From Robiginitomaculum sp. (GTDB lineage Bacteria > Pseudomonadota > Alphaproteobacteria > Caulobacterales > Maricaulaceae), in contig JAJFFN010000020.1 in the NCBI GenBank assembly GCA_021776635.1, forward strand, positions 124,001 through 188,000: a DNA stretch of 64,000 bases. The letters run 5' to 3'. Below are positions 53,909-62,897 of the stretch, in pieces. Made by a program: the position numbers and the translations under genes. The notes under the pieces are model-generated. The model was not told the origin of the DNA. It did no database searches and worked only from the letters and a program-made list of their open reading frames with translations. Numbering within the stretch: the first letter of the stretch is position 1; each line of letters starts with the position of its first letter.

Positions 53909-55300
53909 ATGACGATTACATCCAGACTAGGTAGAAGCACATTCATTTGGCTTGGGCCGGTACTTGCAGTTTTTTTCACGCTGGGCTTCAAACAAATTGG
54001 GCTCACAGACAAGCCTGCTATTGCCGCTGGAATAACAATGCTGACAGTGATTTGGTGGGTGAGCGAAGCCATACCGATAGCAGCGGCGTCTTTGGTTCCA
54101 TTTGCGCTTTTGCCCGTCTTTGGGATTGTTGATCATAAGGCCGTATCTTCTGCGCTCGGCAGTCATGTGATTTTATTGCTAATGGGCGCATTTATGTTGG
54201 CCAAAGCATTGGAGAAAAGCGGAGTTCACGAACGTCTGGCCGTTTACATGATACGGTTTGTTGGCGTGTCGAGCGGACGGCGACTGGTGTTCGGATTTAT
54301 GTTGGCGGCAGGGTTCCTCTCCATGTGGATTTCCAATACGGCGACGACCCTCATTATGATGCCCATTGCGCTGGCGATTTTAGCGGGATTAGATAATCCG
54401 AAATTGCGCGTGGCGTTAATTTTGGGGATTGCCTATGCATCCAGCGTTGGCGGTATAGGCACACCCATCGGCACTCCGCCTAATGTGATTTTCATGGGCG
54501 TATACGAAGAACTCACCGGCAAAGAATTTAGCTTTGTACAGTGGATGCGTATAGGTATTCCGGTGGTGTTAGTGTCCTTGCCAATTATGGCTTTGTGGTT
54601 GACGCGAAATGTGAAATTGGACACTGAAATTACCCTGCCCAAACCGGGACCGTGGCGCACCGAAGAGCGGCGCACATTATTTGTGTTTGGATTGACCGCA
54701 ATGGCATGGATTTTTCGCAAAGACCCTTATGGTGGTTGGAGCGGTGCGCTTGATATGCCGCTGGTTGGTGATAGCACCATTGCGCTTTTTGCCGTTGTGA
54801 TAATGTTTTTGATTCCCAATGGCCGCAGAAATGAACGTTTGCTTGATTGGGAAACTGCGCGCAACATCCCGTGGGGGCTTCTCCTCTTGTTCGCTGGCGG
54901 CATCGCTATGGCCAAAGGGTTCACTGCTTCGGGGCTCAGTGCCATGCTCGGTGATTGGCTGTCATCTCTGGCGCATATTCCGCTGATATTGATGATACTC
55001 ACCATCTGCTTGGTCGTAACTTACTTAACCGAAATCACCAGTAACACGGCCACCGCAACCTTGCTGATGCCGATCTTGGCCGCAGCAGGTCTAGCCACAG
55101 GCATAGATCCAACCCTGCTCATGATACCCGCAACCATGGCCGCCAGTTGCGCCTTCATGCTCCCCGTAGCCACCGCACCAAATGCAATTGCTTATGGTCT
55201 GGGCGATATAAAAATAAGCGACATGGTAAAAGAGGGCGCAGTGTTAAGCTTCGGGATATCCGTAGTGATCGGTTTGGTTTGTTATGGGTTGTTGACTTAA
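53909..55300 (+). CDS. DASS/SLC13-family sodium-coupled transporter
   Basis: A 463-residue transporter with about 12 membrane segments. The two substrate/sodium motifs SNTATTLIMMPIAL and TSNTATATLLMPIL are present, as is the GTPIGTPPN segment. The family imports dicarboxylates, citrate or sulfate; the substrate is not clear. GGGGGAGG lies only one base from the ATG, an unusually short gap. It converges with glpK. Confidence 0.9.
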   Translation: MTITSRLGRSTFIWLGPVLAVFFTLGFKQIGLTDKPAIAAGITMLTVIWWVSEAIPIAAASLVPFALLPVFGIVDHKAVSSALGSHVILLLMGAFMLAKALEKSGVHERLAVYMIRFVGVSSGRRLVFGFMLAAGFLSMWISNTATTLIMMPIALAILAGLDNPKLRVALILGIAYASSVGGIGTPIGTPPNVIFMGVYEELTGKEFSFVQWMRIGIPVVLVSLPIMALWLTRNVKLDTEITLPKPGPWRTEERRTLFVFGLTAMAWIFRKDPYGGWSGALDMPLVGDSTIALFAVVIMFLIPNGRRNERLLDWETARNIPWGLLLLFAGGIAMAKGFTASGLSAMLGDWLSSLAHIPLILMILTICLVVTYLTEITSNTATATLLMPILAAAGLATGIDPTLLMIPATMAASCAFMLPVATAPNAIAYGLGDIKISDMVKEGAVLSFGISVVIGLVCYGLLT

Positions 55301-55314
55301 GTGAATTTATAAAA

Positions 55315-56790
55315 TCAACTCAAAACACGACCGACAGCTTTGTCCCAACCCGCCAGTAAGCTTGATCTCACAGAGTCTGCCATATCCGGTGTGAAGCATT
55401 TATCCGTCTCGCTCTTAAACTTATGGACATCGCCGTAGAACCCAGCGTGATGACCCGCGAGTAACGCTGCACCGAGGGCGGTGGTTTCCATGTTGCTTGG
55501 ACGATTTACATCTATGTCCAATATATCAGAAAGGAATTGCATGGTCCAATTGTTGGCGGCCATGCCACCGTCGACTTTTAGCGCGTTCGGCGCCGCACCG
55601 TCCGCAGCCATAGCGGCGAGCAAATCATGGGTTTGATAGCAAACGCTCTCCAATGCGGCGCGGATGAATTCTTTGGGACCAGTATCACGCGTGATGCCAA
55701 ATATGCCGCCCCTGGCATTGGGGTCCCAATGGGGCGCGCCGAGACCTGTAAAAGCGGGGACGAGATAGAGCCCTTCATTGCTGTCCATATTCTGTGCGAC
55801 GGCTTCGGTCTCTGATGCTGATTGTATCAAACCCATTTCGTCGCGCAGCCATTGCACCGCTGCGCCCGCGATAAATATGGAGCCTTCAAGGGCGTAGTGA
55901 TTAACCCCATCCAAGCGGTAAGCAACAGTGGTCAACAATCTGTTGGTTGACGTGATTTTATTCGTGCCCGTATTCAACAATACGAAACAACCCGTGCCGT
56001 AAGTGGATTTAATATCGCCAATAGAAAAACAACCTTGCCCTATTGCGGCGGCCTGTTGATCGCCAGCAACACCCGTAATCAGGATTTGCGTACCAAGCAT
56101 GTCTTGGGATGTTACGCCAAAATCTGCGGTGCAGTCGAGTACGTCCGGCAGCAAAGCACGCGGCACATTAAACAGGTTGAGCAGTTCATCATCCCATGCT
56201 CCGGTCTTGATATTATACAGAGATGTCCGACTGGCATTTGTCGCATCCGTAACATGAGATGTGCCGCCTGTAAGACGCCAAATTAAAAAAGTATCAATGG
56301 TGCCAAAAGCCAATTCGCCGTTCTCTGCCCGCGCTCTTGCCCCGTCTACATTATCCAAAATCCATGCTATTTTTGCCCCTGAAAAATATGGGTCGAGCAG
56401 CAAACCAGTTTTCTCTGTGACCATAGTTTCATGGCCATTATCTTTTAGCGCGGCGCAGACACCCGCCGTGCGTCTGTCTTGCCAGACAATGGCATTATAA
56501 ATAGGTTTGCCCGTAGCCCTCTCCCAAACCACGCAGGTCTCGCGCTGATTGGTGATGCCGATGGCCTGCACTTCACCCATGGCAAAATCAAGAGCGTCCA
56601 TGGTTGTCGATAATACGGTTTTCCAAATGGCTTCAGGGTCATGCTCCACCATCACATGCCCATTTTGGCCATCGCTTGGATAGATTTGCGGAAATTCTTC
56701 CTGCGCCGTCATAACGGGTGTAGCATCCTTATCATAGAGAATGGCGCGGCTGGACGTTGTGCCTTGATCGATTGCGAGAATATATGACAT
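55315..56790 (-). CDS. glpK: Glycerol kinase
   Basis: A 491-residue FGGY kinase converting glycerol to glycerol-3-phosphate. Start [51 protein letters not shown] and the FGGY-type [20 protein letters not shown] are visible. It is divergent from glpD with 41 bases between, a compact shared promoter for glycerol use. No glpR or glpF is seen. Confidence 0.96.
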   Translation of the reverse strand: MSYILAIDQGTTSSRAILYDKDATPVMTAQEEFPQIYPSDGQNGHVMVEHDPEAIWKTVLSTTMDALDFAMGEVQAIGITNQRETCVVWERATGKPIYNAIVWQDRRTAGVCAALKDNGHETMVTEKTGLLLDPYFSGAKIAWILDNVDGARARAENGELAFGTIDTFLIWRLTGGTSHVTDATNASRTSLYNIKTGAWDDELLNLFNVPRALLPDVLDCTADFGVTSQDMLGTQILITGVAGDQQAAAIGQGCFSIGDIKSTYGTGCFVLLNTGTNKITSTNRLLTTVAYRLDGVNHYALEGSIFIAGAAVQWLRDEMGLIQSASETEAVAQNMDSNEGLYLVPAFTGLGAPHWDPNARGGIFGITRDTGPKEFIRAALESVCYQTHDLLAAMAADGAAPNALKVDGGMAANNWTMQFLSDILDIDVNRPSNMETTALGAALLAGHHAGFYGDVHKFKSETDKCFTPDMADSVRSSLLAGWDKAVGRVLS

Positions 56791-56831
56791 TTGAATTCAC
56801 TTTCTATTTTTATTCCTTATAGACAGGCTTT

Positions 56832-58358
56832 ATGGAAAATAAAACATTCGACTTGCTCATCATTGGCGGCGGTATTAACGGGTGCGGTATTGCGCGCGAT
56901 GCGGCTGGACGCGGTTTGTCCGTATGTTTGGTTGAAAAAAACGATCTGGCCAGCGGTACGTCCTCCAAATCTTCCAAGCTTATTCACGGTGGCCTGCGCT
57001 ATCTTGAATACGGTGAGTTTCGCTTAGTGCGTGAGGCGTTACGAGAGCGCGAAACCTTGATGCGGATTGCCCCGCATTTAGTATCGCCATTGCGGATTGT
57101 GTTGCCGCACCACAAGGGACTGCGGCCAAAATGGATGCTCAGGTTTGGCCTGTTTATGTATGACAATATTGGCGGTGGGCGAACATTGCCCGGCACTTCA
57201 GTCGCCAATCTACGCACTGGTTCGGGTAAGGATGTACTCAAGTCAGAGTTTGAGGCAGGATTCGTGTTTTCTGATTGCCGGGTCGATGATGCGCGCCTTG
57301 TGGTCGCCAATGCACTTGGTGCACAAGCACGCGGTGCAGAAATTATGGTGCGCAGTAAATGCGTCGCTCTAGACCACAAAGATAATATTTGGCATGCTAA
57401 AATTCGTGCGCATCCAGGCGGCAACGAGAGAATTGTCAAAGCTAGATGTATAGTAAACGCATCTGGGATACGTGTTGATGATATGGTCGAATTGGCTTTG
57501 GGAACGGAACATCCAGATCATCTGCGTCTCGTCAAAGGTTCGCACATAGTCACCAAGCGCTTGTATCCGGGACGGCAACTTTATATGTTTCAAAACCCTG
57601 ATGGGCGGATCATTTTTGCCATACCCTACGAACAAGATTACACGCTTATTGGGACGACAGATGCGCCTTACGCGCTTAGTGATGGTCCGATAGAAATATC
57701 GGACGCGGAGACGACTTATCTCTTGCTTGCGGCCAATCAATATTTTGCCAGAGAAATTAGCCAAGACGACATTGTTTGGAGTTTTGCCGGTGTGCGCCCG
57801 CTTTATGATAATAACAAAGGCAATGCTTCCGCCGTGACCCGAGATTATGTGTTCGATATCAAAGACGACACTACCCCGCCCATCTTGTCGATTTTTGGCG
57901 GCAAGATAACTACTTACCGTGAGCTGTCCGAACATGCCCTGCGCAAGCTCGGAAAATATTTTCCTGATATGAAAAAGAACTGGACGGGTAAAGTGGCTTT
58001 GCCCGGTGGGGATTTGGCAAGTGGAGAATTGGCAAGTGGGGAATTGGCAAGTGGGGATTTATCAGTAGGTTTTGATGCATTTGTCCATTCAAAAGCAAAA
58101 AAATATTCTTTTCTATCACAACAACATCTCTTGCGGCTGTGTCGTTCTTACGGCTCCAATATAGATATTTTGATGAAAGGCGTGAAATCTAACGATGATA
58201 TGGGGCAGGACTTCGGGGGTACTTTAAGTGAATGTGAAGTCAAATATCTGGTCCAATATGAATGGGCCCAAACCGCGAAGGATGTTTTATGGCGGCGGAC
58301 AAAGTGCGGCCTACACATGAGCAAAGAACAGCGCACTGCATTTAAAGATTGGTTTTAA
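56832..58358 (+). CDS. glpD: Glycerol-3-phosphate dehydrogenase (aerobic)
   Basis: A 508-residue membrane-associated flavoenzyme oxidising glycerol-3-phosphate to DHAP with electrons to quinone. FAD motif LLIIGGGINGCGIARDAAGR, then LASGTSSKSSKLIHGGLRYL, and the late FGGKITTYRELSEHALRK. Toward the C-terminus four 15-bp units (58011-58070) encode DLASG ELASG ELASG DLSVG between two conserved blocks, an in-frame tandem expansion. Confidence 0.95.
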   Translation: MENKTFDLLIIGGGINGCGIARDAAGRGLSVCLVEKNDLASGTSSKSSKLIHGGLRYLEYGEFRLVREALRERETLMRIAPHLVSPLRIVLPHHKGLRPKWMLRFGLFMYDNIGGGRTLPGTSVANLRTGSGKDVLKSEFEAGFVFSDCRVDDARLVVANALGAQARGAEIMVRSKCVALDHKDNIWHAKIRAHPGGNERIVKARCIVNASGIRVDDMVELALGTEHPDHLRLVKGSHIVTKRLYPGRQLYMFQNPDGRIIFAIPYEQDYTLIGTTDAPYALSDGPIEISDAETTYLLLAANQYFAREISQDDIVWSFAGVRPLYDNNKGNASAVTRDYVFDIKDDTTPPILSIFGGKITTYRELSEHALRKLGKYFPDMKKNWTGKVALPGGDLASGELASGELASGDLSVGFDAFVHSKAKKYSFLSQQHLLRLCRSYGSNIDILMKGVKSNDDMGQDFGGTLSECEVKYLVQYEWAQTAKDVLWRRTKCGLHMSKEQRTAFKDWF

Positions 58359-58414
58359 TATAGTTCTTGCTTTGTTCTAATTTAGGTGTTATGTACTCTT
58401 TACGGGAGAGTATA

Positions 58415-59953
58415 ATGGGTGCACGGATTTCTACTGTTGCTTTTGTTGGGGCTGAAGCTCGGTTGGTGGACGTACAAGTACAAATCGCACCGGGGCGGCA
58501 GGCCTTTAATATCGTAGGTTTGGCTGACAAAGCTGTTGCTGAGAGCAAAGAGCGGGTCATTGCAGCCTTTGCTGCGATGGGTCTAAAACTTCCGTACAAA
58601 CGGATTGTCATTAATTTGGCGCCTGCCGATTTACCCAAGGCCGGCGCCCATTACGATTTGCCAATTATGCTTGGTCTTATGGCTATGATCGGTGCTATTC
58701 CCGAAGACGCAATAGCAGATTTTGCGGCTATTGGGGAATTGTCATTGGACGGTACCATCACAGGTGTGCCCGGTGCTTTACCCGCAGCCATGTGTGCAAA
58801 TTCAAATGATTTGGGTTTGATATGTCCGCAAGAGAATGGCCCTGAAGCGGCTTGGGCAGGTGATTTACCAATATTGGCGCCAAAAAATCTTATTCAATTG
58901 CTGAACCATTATAAAGGCAATCAAATATTGTCACGTCCAGAGCGCGGAGAGCTCCTTGATGTAACGAACCCTCTTGATATGCGCGATGTACGCGGACAGG
59001 AAACCGCTAAGCGCGCATTGGAAGTTGCCGCAGCGGGCGGGCATAATATGTTGATGGTCGGGCCGCCTGGTTCTGGTAAATCCATGTTGGCCGCACGGAT
59101 GGCGGGTATTTTACCGCCTTTGACGGCGAGAGAACTCCTCGATGTCTCGATGATACATTCTGTAGCTGGTTTGCTGGACAGAGGGCAGTTGTCACGTACA
59201 CGACCATTTCGCAGCCCGCACCATTCTGCTTCGATGGCGGCAATGGTTGGGGGCGGCATGAAAGCCAAACCAGGAGAGGCATCTTTAGCACACCGCGGTG
59301 TATTGTTTTTGGACGAGTTACCGGAATTTACAGCGCAAGTATTGGATAGCCTTCGTCAACCTTTAGAAGTGGGCGAGATAAATGTAGCGCGCGTAAATGC
59401 ACATGTAAGCTACCCCGCACGCTTTCAATTGATTGCGGCAATGAACCCGTGTCGGTGTGGATCTGCGGGTGCTGACGGTATCGCGTGTAAGCGTGGATCG
59501 CGCTGTGCTGCAGATTACCAATCGCGCGTGTCTGGGCCGTTTATGGACCGCATTGACATTCAAATTGATGTGCCGGCTGTCACGCCTGCTGATTTGGCCT
59601 TGCCGCCTTCCAAGGACGGCACAAAAGAAGTCGCAGCACGGGTATTGGTTGCAAGAGAACAGGCGGAGCAACGAAACGGCGGCTGTACAAATTCGGAATT
59701 ATCAACCGCCCAGCTTGACCACGTTGCACAAGCTGACCGCGAAGGGCAAGCATTATTGCAAAAAGCAGCAGAGACATTGGCGTTAACGGCGCGGGGCTAT
59801 CATCGGGTGTTGCGCGTTGCCCGCACTTTGGCCGATCTAGACGGCGCAGAACATATCCGCCGCCTACATATTGCAGAAGCACTAGCCCATAGACGAGGAC
59901 GAAAGCCGGTTTCTTCTCCTGATTATAGTGCAAATCGTACTTATCAGAAATAG
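58415..59953 (+). CDS. comM: YifB/ComM-family Mg-chelatase-like AAA ATPase
   Basis: A 512-residue ATPase: ChlI domain at the N-terminus (NIVGLADKAVAESKERV), Walker A MVGPPGSGKSMLAAR, Walker B VLFLDELPEF, and MNPCRCGSAG zinc-type motif followed by a C-terminal helical domain. ComM is a branch-migration helicase in natural transformation; together with comF this hints at DNA uptake, although both are widely kept. GGGAGAG before the ATG at 58415 sets the start; frames back to 58367 lack support. Confidence 0.9.
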   Translation: MGARISTVAFVGAEARLVDVQVQIAPGRQAFNIVGLADKAVAESKERVIAAFAAMGLKLPYKRIVINLAPADLPKAGAHYDLPIMLGLMAMIGAIPEDAIADFAAIGELSLDGTITGVPGALPAAMCANSNDLGLICPQENGPEAAWAGDLPILAPKNLIQLLNHYKGNQILSRPERGELLDVTNPLDMRDVRGQETAKRALEVAAAGGHNMLMVGPPGSGKSMLAARMAGILPPLTARELLDVSMIHSVAGLLDRGQLSRTRPFRSPHHSASMAAMVGGGMKAKPGEASLAHRGVLFLDELPEFTAQVLDSLRQPLEVGEINVARVNAHVSYPARFQLIAAMNPCRCGSAGADGIACKRGSRCAADYQSRVSGPFMDRIDIQIDVPAVTPADLALPPSKDGTKEVAARVLVAREQAEQRNGGCTNSELSTAQLDHVAQADREGQALLQKAAETLALTARGYHRVLRVARTLADLDGAEHIRRLHIAEALAHRRGRKPVSSPDYSANRTYQK

Positions 59954-60069
59954 AGGTGGTAATTAATTACAATCAAATTACAGTTTAGTGTCTTGAGAAA
60001 AAATCATTATTATATTATACTTTATACGAGAGAGGGGATTGATTTTAATATTCCTACGGAGATTGTCCC

Positions 60070-60711
60070 ATGAATAAACAGATAGGCACACTGAAAAAAG
60101 CCGCATTGATTGCAACGGTTGCAATATTAACCGCTTGTGCAACGGCCACACCATATCAACCATCAGCCAGTGCTAATTTACGCAATGGTTTCTCGGAAAT
60201 GAAAATTGAGAAAGACCGCGTCAAAGTAACATTTGATGGTAACTCTTTGACAGATCGACAAACGGTTGAAACCTATTTGCTCTACCGCGCCGCAGAATTG
60301 ACCAAAGCTGCGGGATATGATTATTTTGTGCTCACAGACCGTGCCACTGATAAGGAAACGCGTATTCAAGATACAGGTTTTAATGATCCATATTACGGGT
60401 TTTTTAATTATTCATATTATCATCCGCGGTACGGCTGGAGCAGCCCTTACTACCGTCCATATTATCACCCATTTTACCGCTCAAGATGGTCACATTTTGG
60501 CAGTCGTTTTGGAAGCTATGATCCGTTTTATGATAGCTGGGGACGAAATTTTGATTATCGGGAAATAACCCGTTACCGTGCGAGTTCCGAAGTTAAATTT
60601 GGGCGTGGTAACAAACCAGATGGTAAGGACAACGCCTTTAACGCGGAAGAAGTTTTGGTTAATCTTGGCGATAAAATCGTTTACCCAGAAATTAAGAACG
60701 CTAACAATTAA
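60070..60711 (+). CDS. CC0125/CC1285-type lipoprotein
   Basis: A 213-residue lipoprotein with lipobox LTAC after a basic start. The front half (PYQPSASANLRNGFSEMKIE, VETYLLYRAAELTKAAGYDY) is the conserved domain of a family first named from Caulobacter; a long Tyr/Pro/Arg-rich tract (YYHPRYGWSSPYYRPYYHP) follows. Function unknown. GGAG eight bases before the ATG supports the start. It converges on the PPOX-fold gene. Confidence 0.82.
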   Translation: MNKQIGTLKKAALIATVAILTACATATPYQPSASANLRNGFSEMKIEKDRVKVTFDGNSLTDRQTVETYLLYRAAELTKAAGYDYFVLTDRATDKETRIQDTGFNDPYYGFFNYSYYHPRYGWSSPYYRPYYHPFYRSRWSHFGSRFGSYDPFYDSWGRNFDYREITRYRASSEVKFGRGNKPDGKDNAFNAEEVLVNLGDKIVYPEIKNANN

Positions 60712-60717
60712 ACGAGT

Positions 60718-61287
60718 TTATGTGTCGGGCTTGCTTGTGCTTGGTTTTATCAGGCCTTCAAGTCCGTCAATACTTTGTGGATTACGCATATAACGGTAGG
60801 CTTTCCAATCCTTTTCCGTACGGTGGTTAGCCGAGCGCATCAACTGGTCTCGCTCACCTCTGAAATCATAAAACGGTACACCAAAACCACACGAATCGGC
60901 TATACGTGTAATGTTGATTGTAATGATACTTCGTGCCCGGCTATATTTAGGAAATAAAGCTAAAGCATCGTCAAAACCCGGTTCATCAAAGTTGACGGCG
61001 GTTCCGGTTCCATAGAGCCGAACAATATTTGCCTTCCCTTCAAAGGCGCAAAACATAATGGTTATGCGACCATTTTCGCGCAGATGAGCTAATGTTTCGA
61101 TACCAGAACCACCTAAATCTAAATAAGCAACCTTGGTAGAGTTGATAATTTTAAAACAATCATAACCCTTGGGGGAAATATTGACGTACCCATTATTGCT
61201 TAGAGGTGCACTGGCCACAAAAAACATTTTTTGTGCACTTATGAAACGAATAAGTTTATCATTGAGCATGTCATAGGTTTTGCCCAT
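60718..61287 (-). CDS. Pyridoxamine 5'-phosphate oxidase-fold protein
   Basis: A 189-residue split-barrel flavin-binding-type protein: MFFVASAPLSNNGYVNISPK, VAYLDLGGSGIETLAHLREN and GRITIMFCAFEG match the PPOX family that includes heme- and F420-utilising members. The cofactor and substrate are unknown. Its ATG overlaps the upstream stop as TAATG, so it is co-transcribed with the metallo-beta-lactamase-fold gene. Confidence 0.85.
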   Translation of the reverse strand: MGKTYDMLNDKLIRFISAQKMFFVASAPLSNNGYVNISPKGYDCFKIINSTKVAYLDLGGSGIETLAHLRENGRITIMFCAFEGKANIVRLYGTGTAVNFDEPGFDDALALFPKYSRARSIITINITRIADSCGFGVPFYDFRGERDQLMRSANHRTEKDWKAYRYMRNPQSIDGLEGLIKPSTSKPDT

Positions 61288-62006
61288 TACATGATCCCGC
61301 TAGAACGCCCGATAGCTACGCCGCCAGCTTTGCTGACGACATTATCGCTGACAAATGGATTGTTTTTGCGTTCGTCACCAAATGTGCTCATGGGACCATG
61401 ACCAGGAATAAAACGCATAGAATTACCAAGAGGCCAAAGTTTTTGCGTGATGCTATCAACAAGCTGTTGCGGATTGCTTTTGGGGAAATCTGTGCGCCCT
61501 ACTGATCCTTTAAATAAAACATCTCCAACAAATGCGATTTTCATATCTTGGTTGTAAATCACAACATGCCCAGGCGTATGGCCGGGACAATGAACGACAC
61601 CAAATTTCACATCGCCGAGTTCAAGTGTGTCCCCGTCCGCTAAATACTTGTCTGGATTGCAGTTGCGCCCCATACCCTTTTGGCCATATTTTTCCCAGTC
61701 GGCAGATATTTGGTCCATCCAAAATTGATCATCTTTATGTGGGCCAATAATGGGAATGTCGAGTTCGGCCTTTATATCTTCCGCACCGCCCGCGTGATCA
61801 AGATGACCATGAGTTAGCCAAATTTGTTTTATTTCCACGCCGTGTTTTTTAACGCCGTGCAATATTTTTTTCGCATCCCCACCAGGGTCGACCAATATGC
61901 CGTGCATGGTTTTCGTATCCCACATCAACGAACAATTTTGCTGAAAGGGCGTTACCGGTATAATGCGTATATCAAGAGTATTTTTTACCATGCCATAAAC
62001 AGGCAT
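61287..62006 (-). CDS. MBL-fold hydrolase, YcbL/glyoxalase II type
   Basis: A 239-residue metallo-beta-lactamase-fold enzyme. Metal ligands are in WLTHGHLDHAGG, VHCPGHTPGHVV, FVGDVLFKGSVGR and PGHGP. The group includes type II glyoxalases and related thioester hydrolases. The ATG at 62006 is given; 61991 (MVKNTLDIRIIPV) is equally likely because neither has a good ribosome site. Confidence 0.87.
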   Translation of the reverse strand: MPVYGMVKNTLDIRIIPVTPFQQNCSLMWDTKTMHGILVDPGGDAKKILHGVKKHGVEIKQIWLTHGHLDHAGGAEDIKAELDIPIIGPHKDDQFWMDQISADWEKYGQKGMGRNCNPDKYLADGDTLELGDVKFGVVHCPGHTPGHVVIYNQDMKIAFVGDVLFKGSVGRTDFPKSNPQQLVDSITQKLWPLGNSMRFIPGHGPMSTFGDERKNNPFVSDNVVSKAGGVAIGRSSGIM

Positions 62007-62036
62007 TCTATTCGATAAAGGTCAAGATAAAAATCA

Positions 62037-62219
62037 TCACAAAATATTTCGAAATTCAATAATTCTATTTGTGTTCTCAATGCTTTGATATTTACTTTGT
62101 TGAGGTGTTATTGAGTAGAAATCGACGGCGGCGGCATTGCCAATAAGCAACAACATTAAGCTAACGACAGCAAACAACTTAAAATTGCCTCTGGTGTCTT
62201 TAATTAAAGTAGTAATCAC
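62037..62219 (-). pseudogene. Truncated TadE/TadG-like pseudopilin
   Basis: A 60-residue frame from a GTG: IKDTRGNFKLFAVVSLMLLL and IGNAAAVDF resemble the N-terminus of TadG-like Tad pilus proteins (basic start, D-x-R-G-x-F, hydrophobic helix, A-A-V-D). It stops about 20 residues after the helix, where complete family members go on for hundreds. It is likely a relic, or a very small membrane protein. It stands 30 kb from the tadABCD block. Confidence 0.5.
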
Positions 62220-62282
62220 TCGGCATCTCGGACTTGTACTACCTAATTTTTCGCGTCCCAGATTAAAAGATTAAGCCAAAAT

Positions 62283-62897
62283 TTATGGTCTATTTTGGCT
62301 TAATATTGCCTCCAACAGCGCGTTGACTTCAGCGCTTTGCCAATCAATATCACCTGGAATCCGCGCAATTTCTTTTCCGCTTGGGCTATATAAAATACTA
62401 ATGGGAATTGCTTCTACGCCGACATTGGCACTCATGCTATATGTCGGGTCGTGGTATATGGTAAGGTTCTTGATGTTCGCCTTGCCAAAAAACGCGGTGG
62501 CATCATCTATATGCCTATCCATGCTTATGGTAACGACAACAAAATCATCACCACCTTTTTGAGCTTGGAGTGTATCAAGGCTGGGGATTTCTGCAACACA
62601 CGGAACACACCAAGTAGCCCAGACATTCAGCAATACAGTTTTGCCGTGAAAATCTGTTAAGGTAATATCTCTACCGTCTATTGTTTGAAATGTCATTTGC
62701 GGTTGCAAAGGAGGTCTTTCCAAAATCTGTAATTTTTTAAGGCCTCCTTTAGCAAATCTTTGCAAACTAGGGTTTTTCTCTATAGAGCAAGATTGCACGA
62801 TTACAAAAATGCCGGCAGAAACCGCAATAAAAATCATGAGGCGTATTGCGATTGCCGCTATATTGGGTACAGAAATAGAATTTTGAGGATTTGGCAT
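62283..62897 (-). CDS. tlpA: TlpA-like thiol-disulfide protein
   Basis: A 204-residue membrane-anchored thioredoxin-fold protein: one N-terminal helix ([19 protein letters not shown]), then the soluble domain with active site [17 protein letters not shown] facing the periplasm. TlpA-type proteins reduce disulfides, often for cytochrome oxidase or c assembly. The open frame extends to 63080 inside argH; ATG at 62897 is chosen, and one at 62840 is possible. tlpA divergent from argH is a common alphaproteobacterial pair. Confidence 0.87.
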   Translation of the reverse strand: MPNPQNSISVPNIAAIAIRLMIFIAVSAGIFVIVQSCSIEKNPSLQRFAKGGLKKLQILERPPLQPQMTFQTIDGRDITLTDFHGKTVLLNVWATWCVPCVAEIPSLDTLQAQKGGDDFVVVTISMDRHIDDATAFFGKANIKNLTIYHDPTYSMSANVGVEAIPISILYSPSGKEIARIPGDIDWQSAEVNALLEAILSQNRP

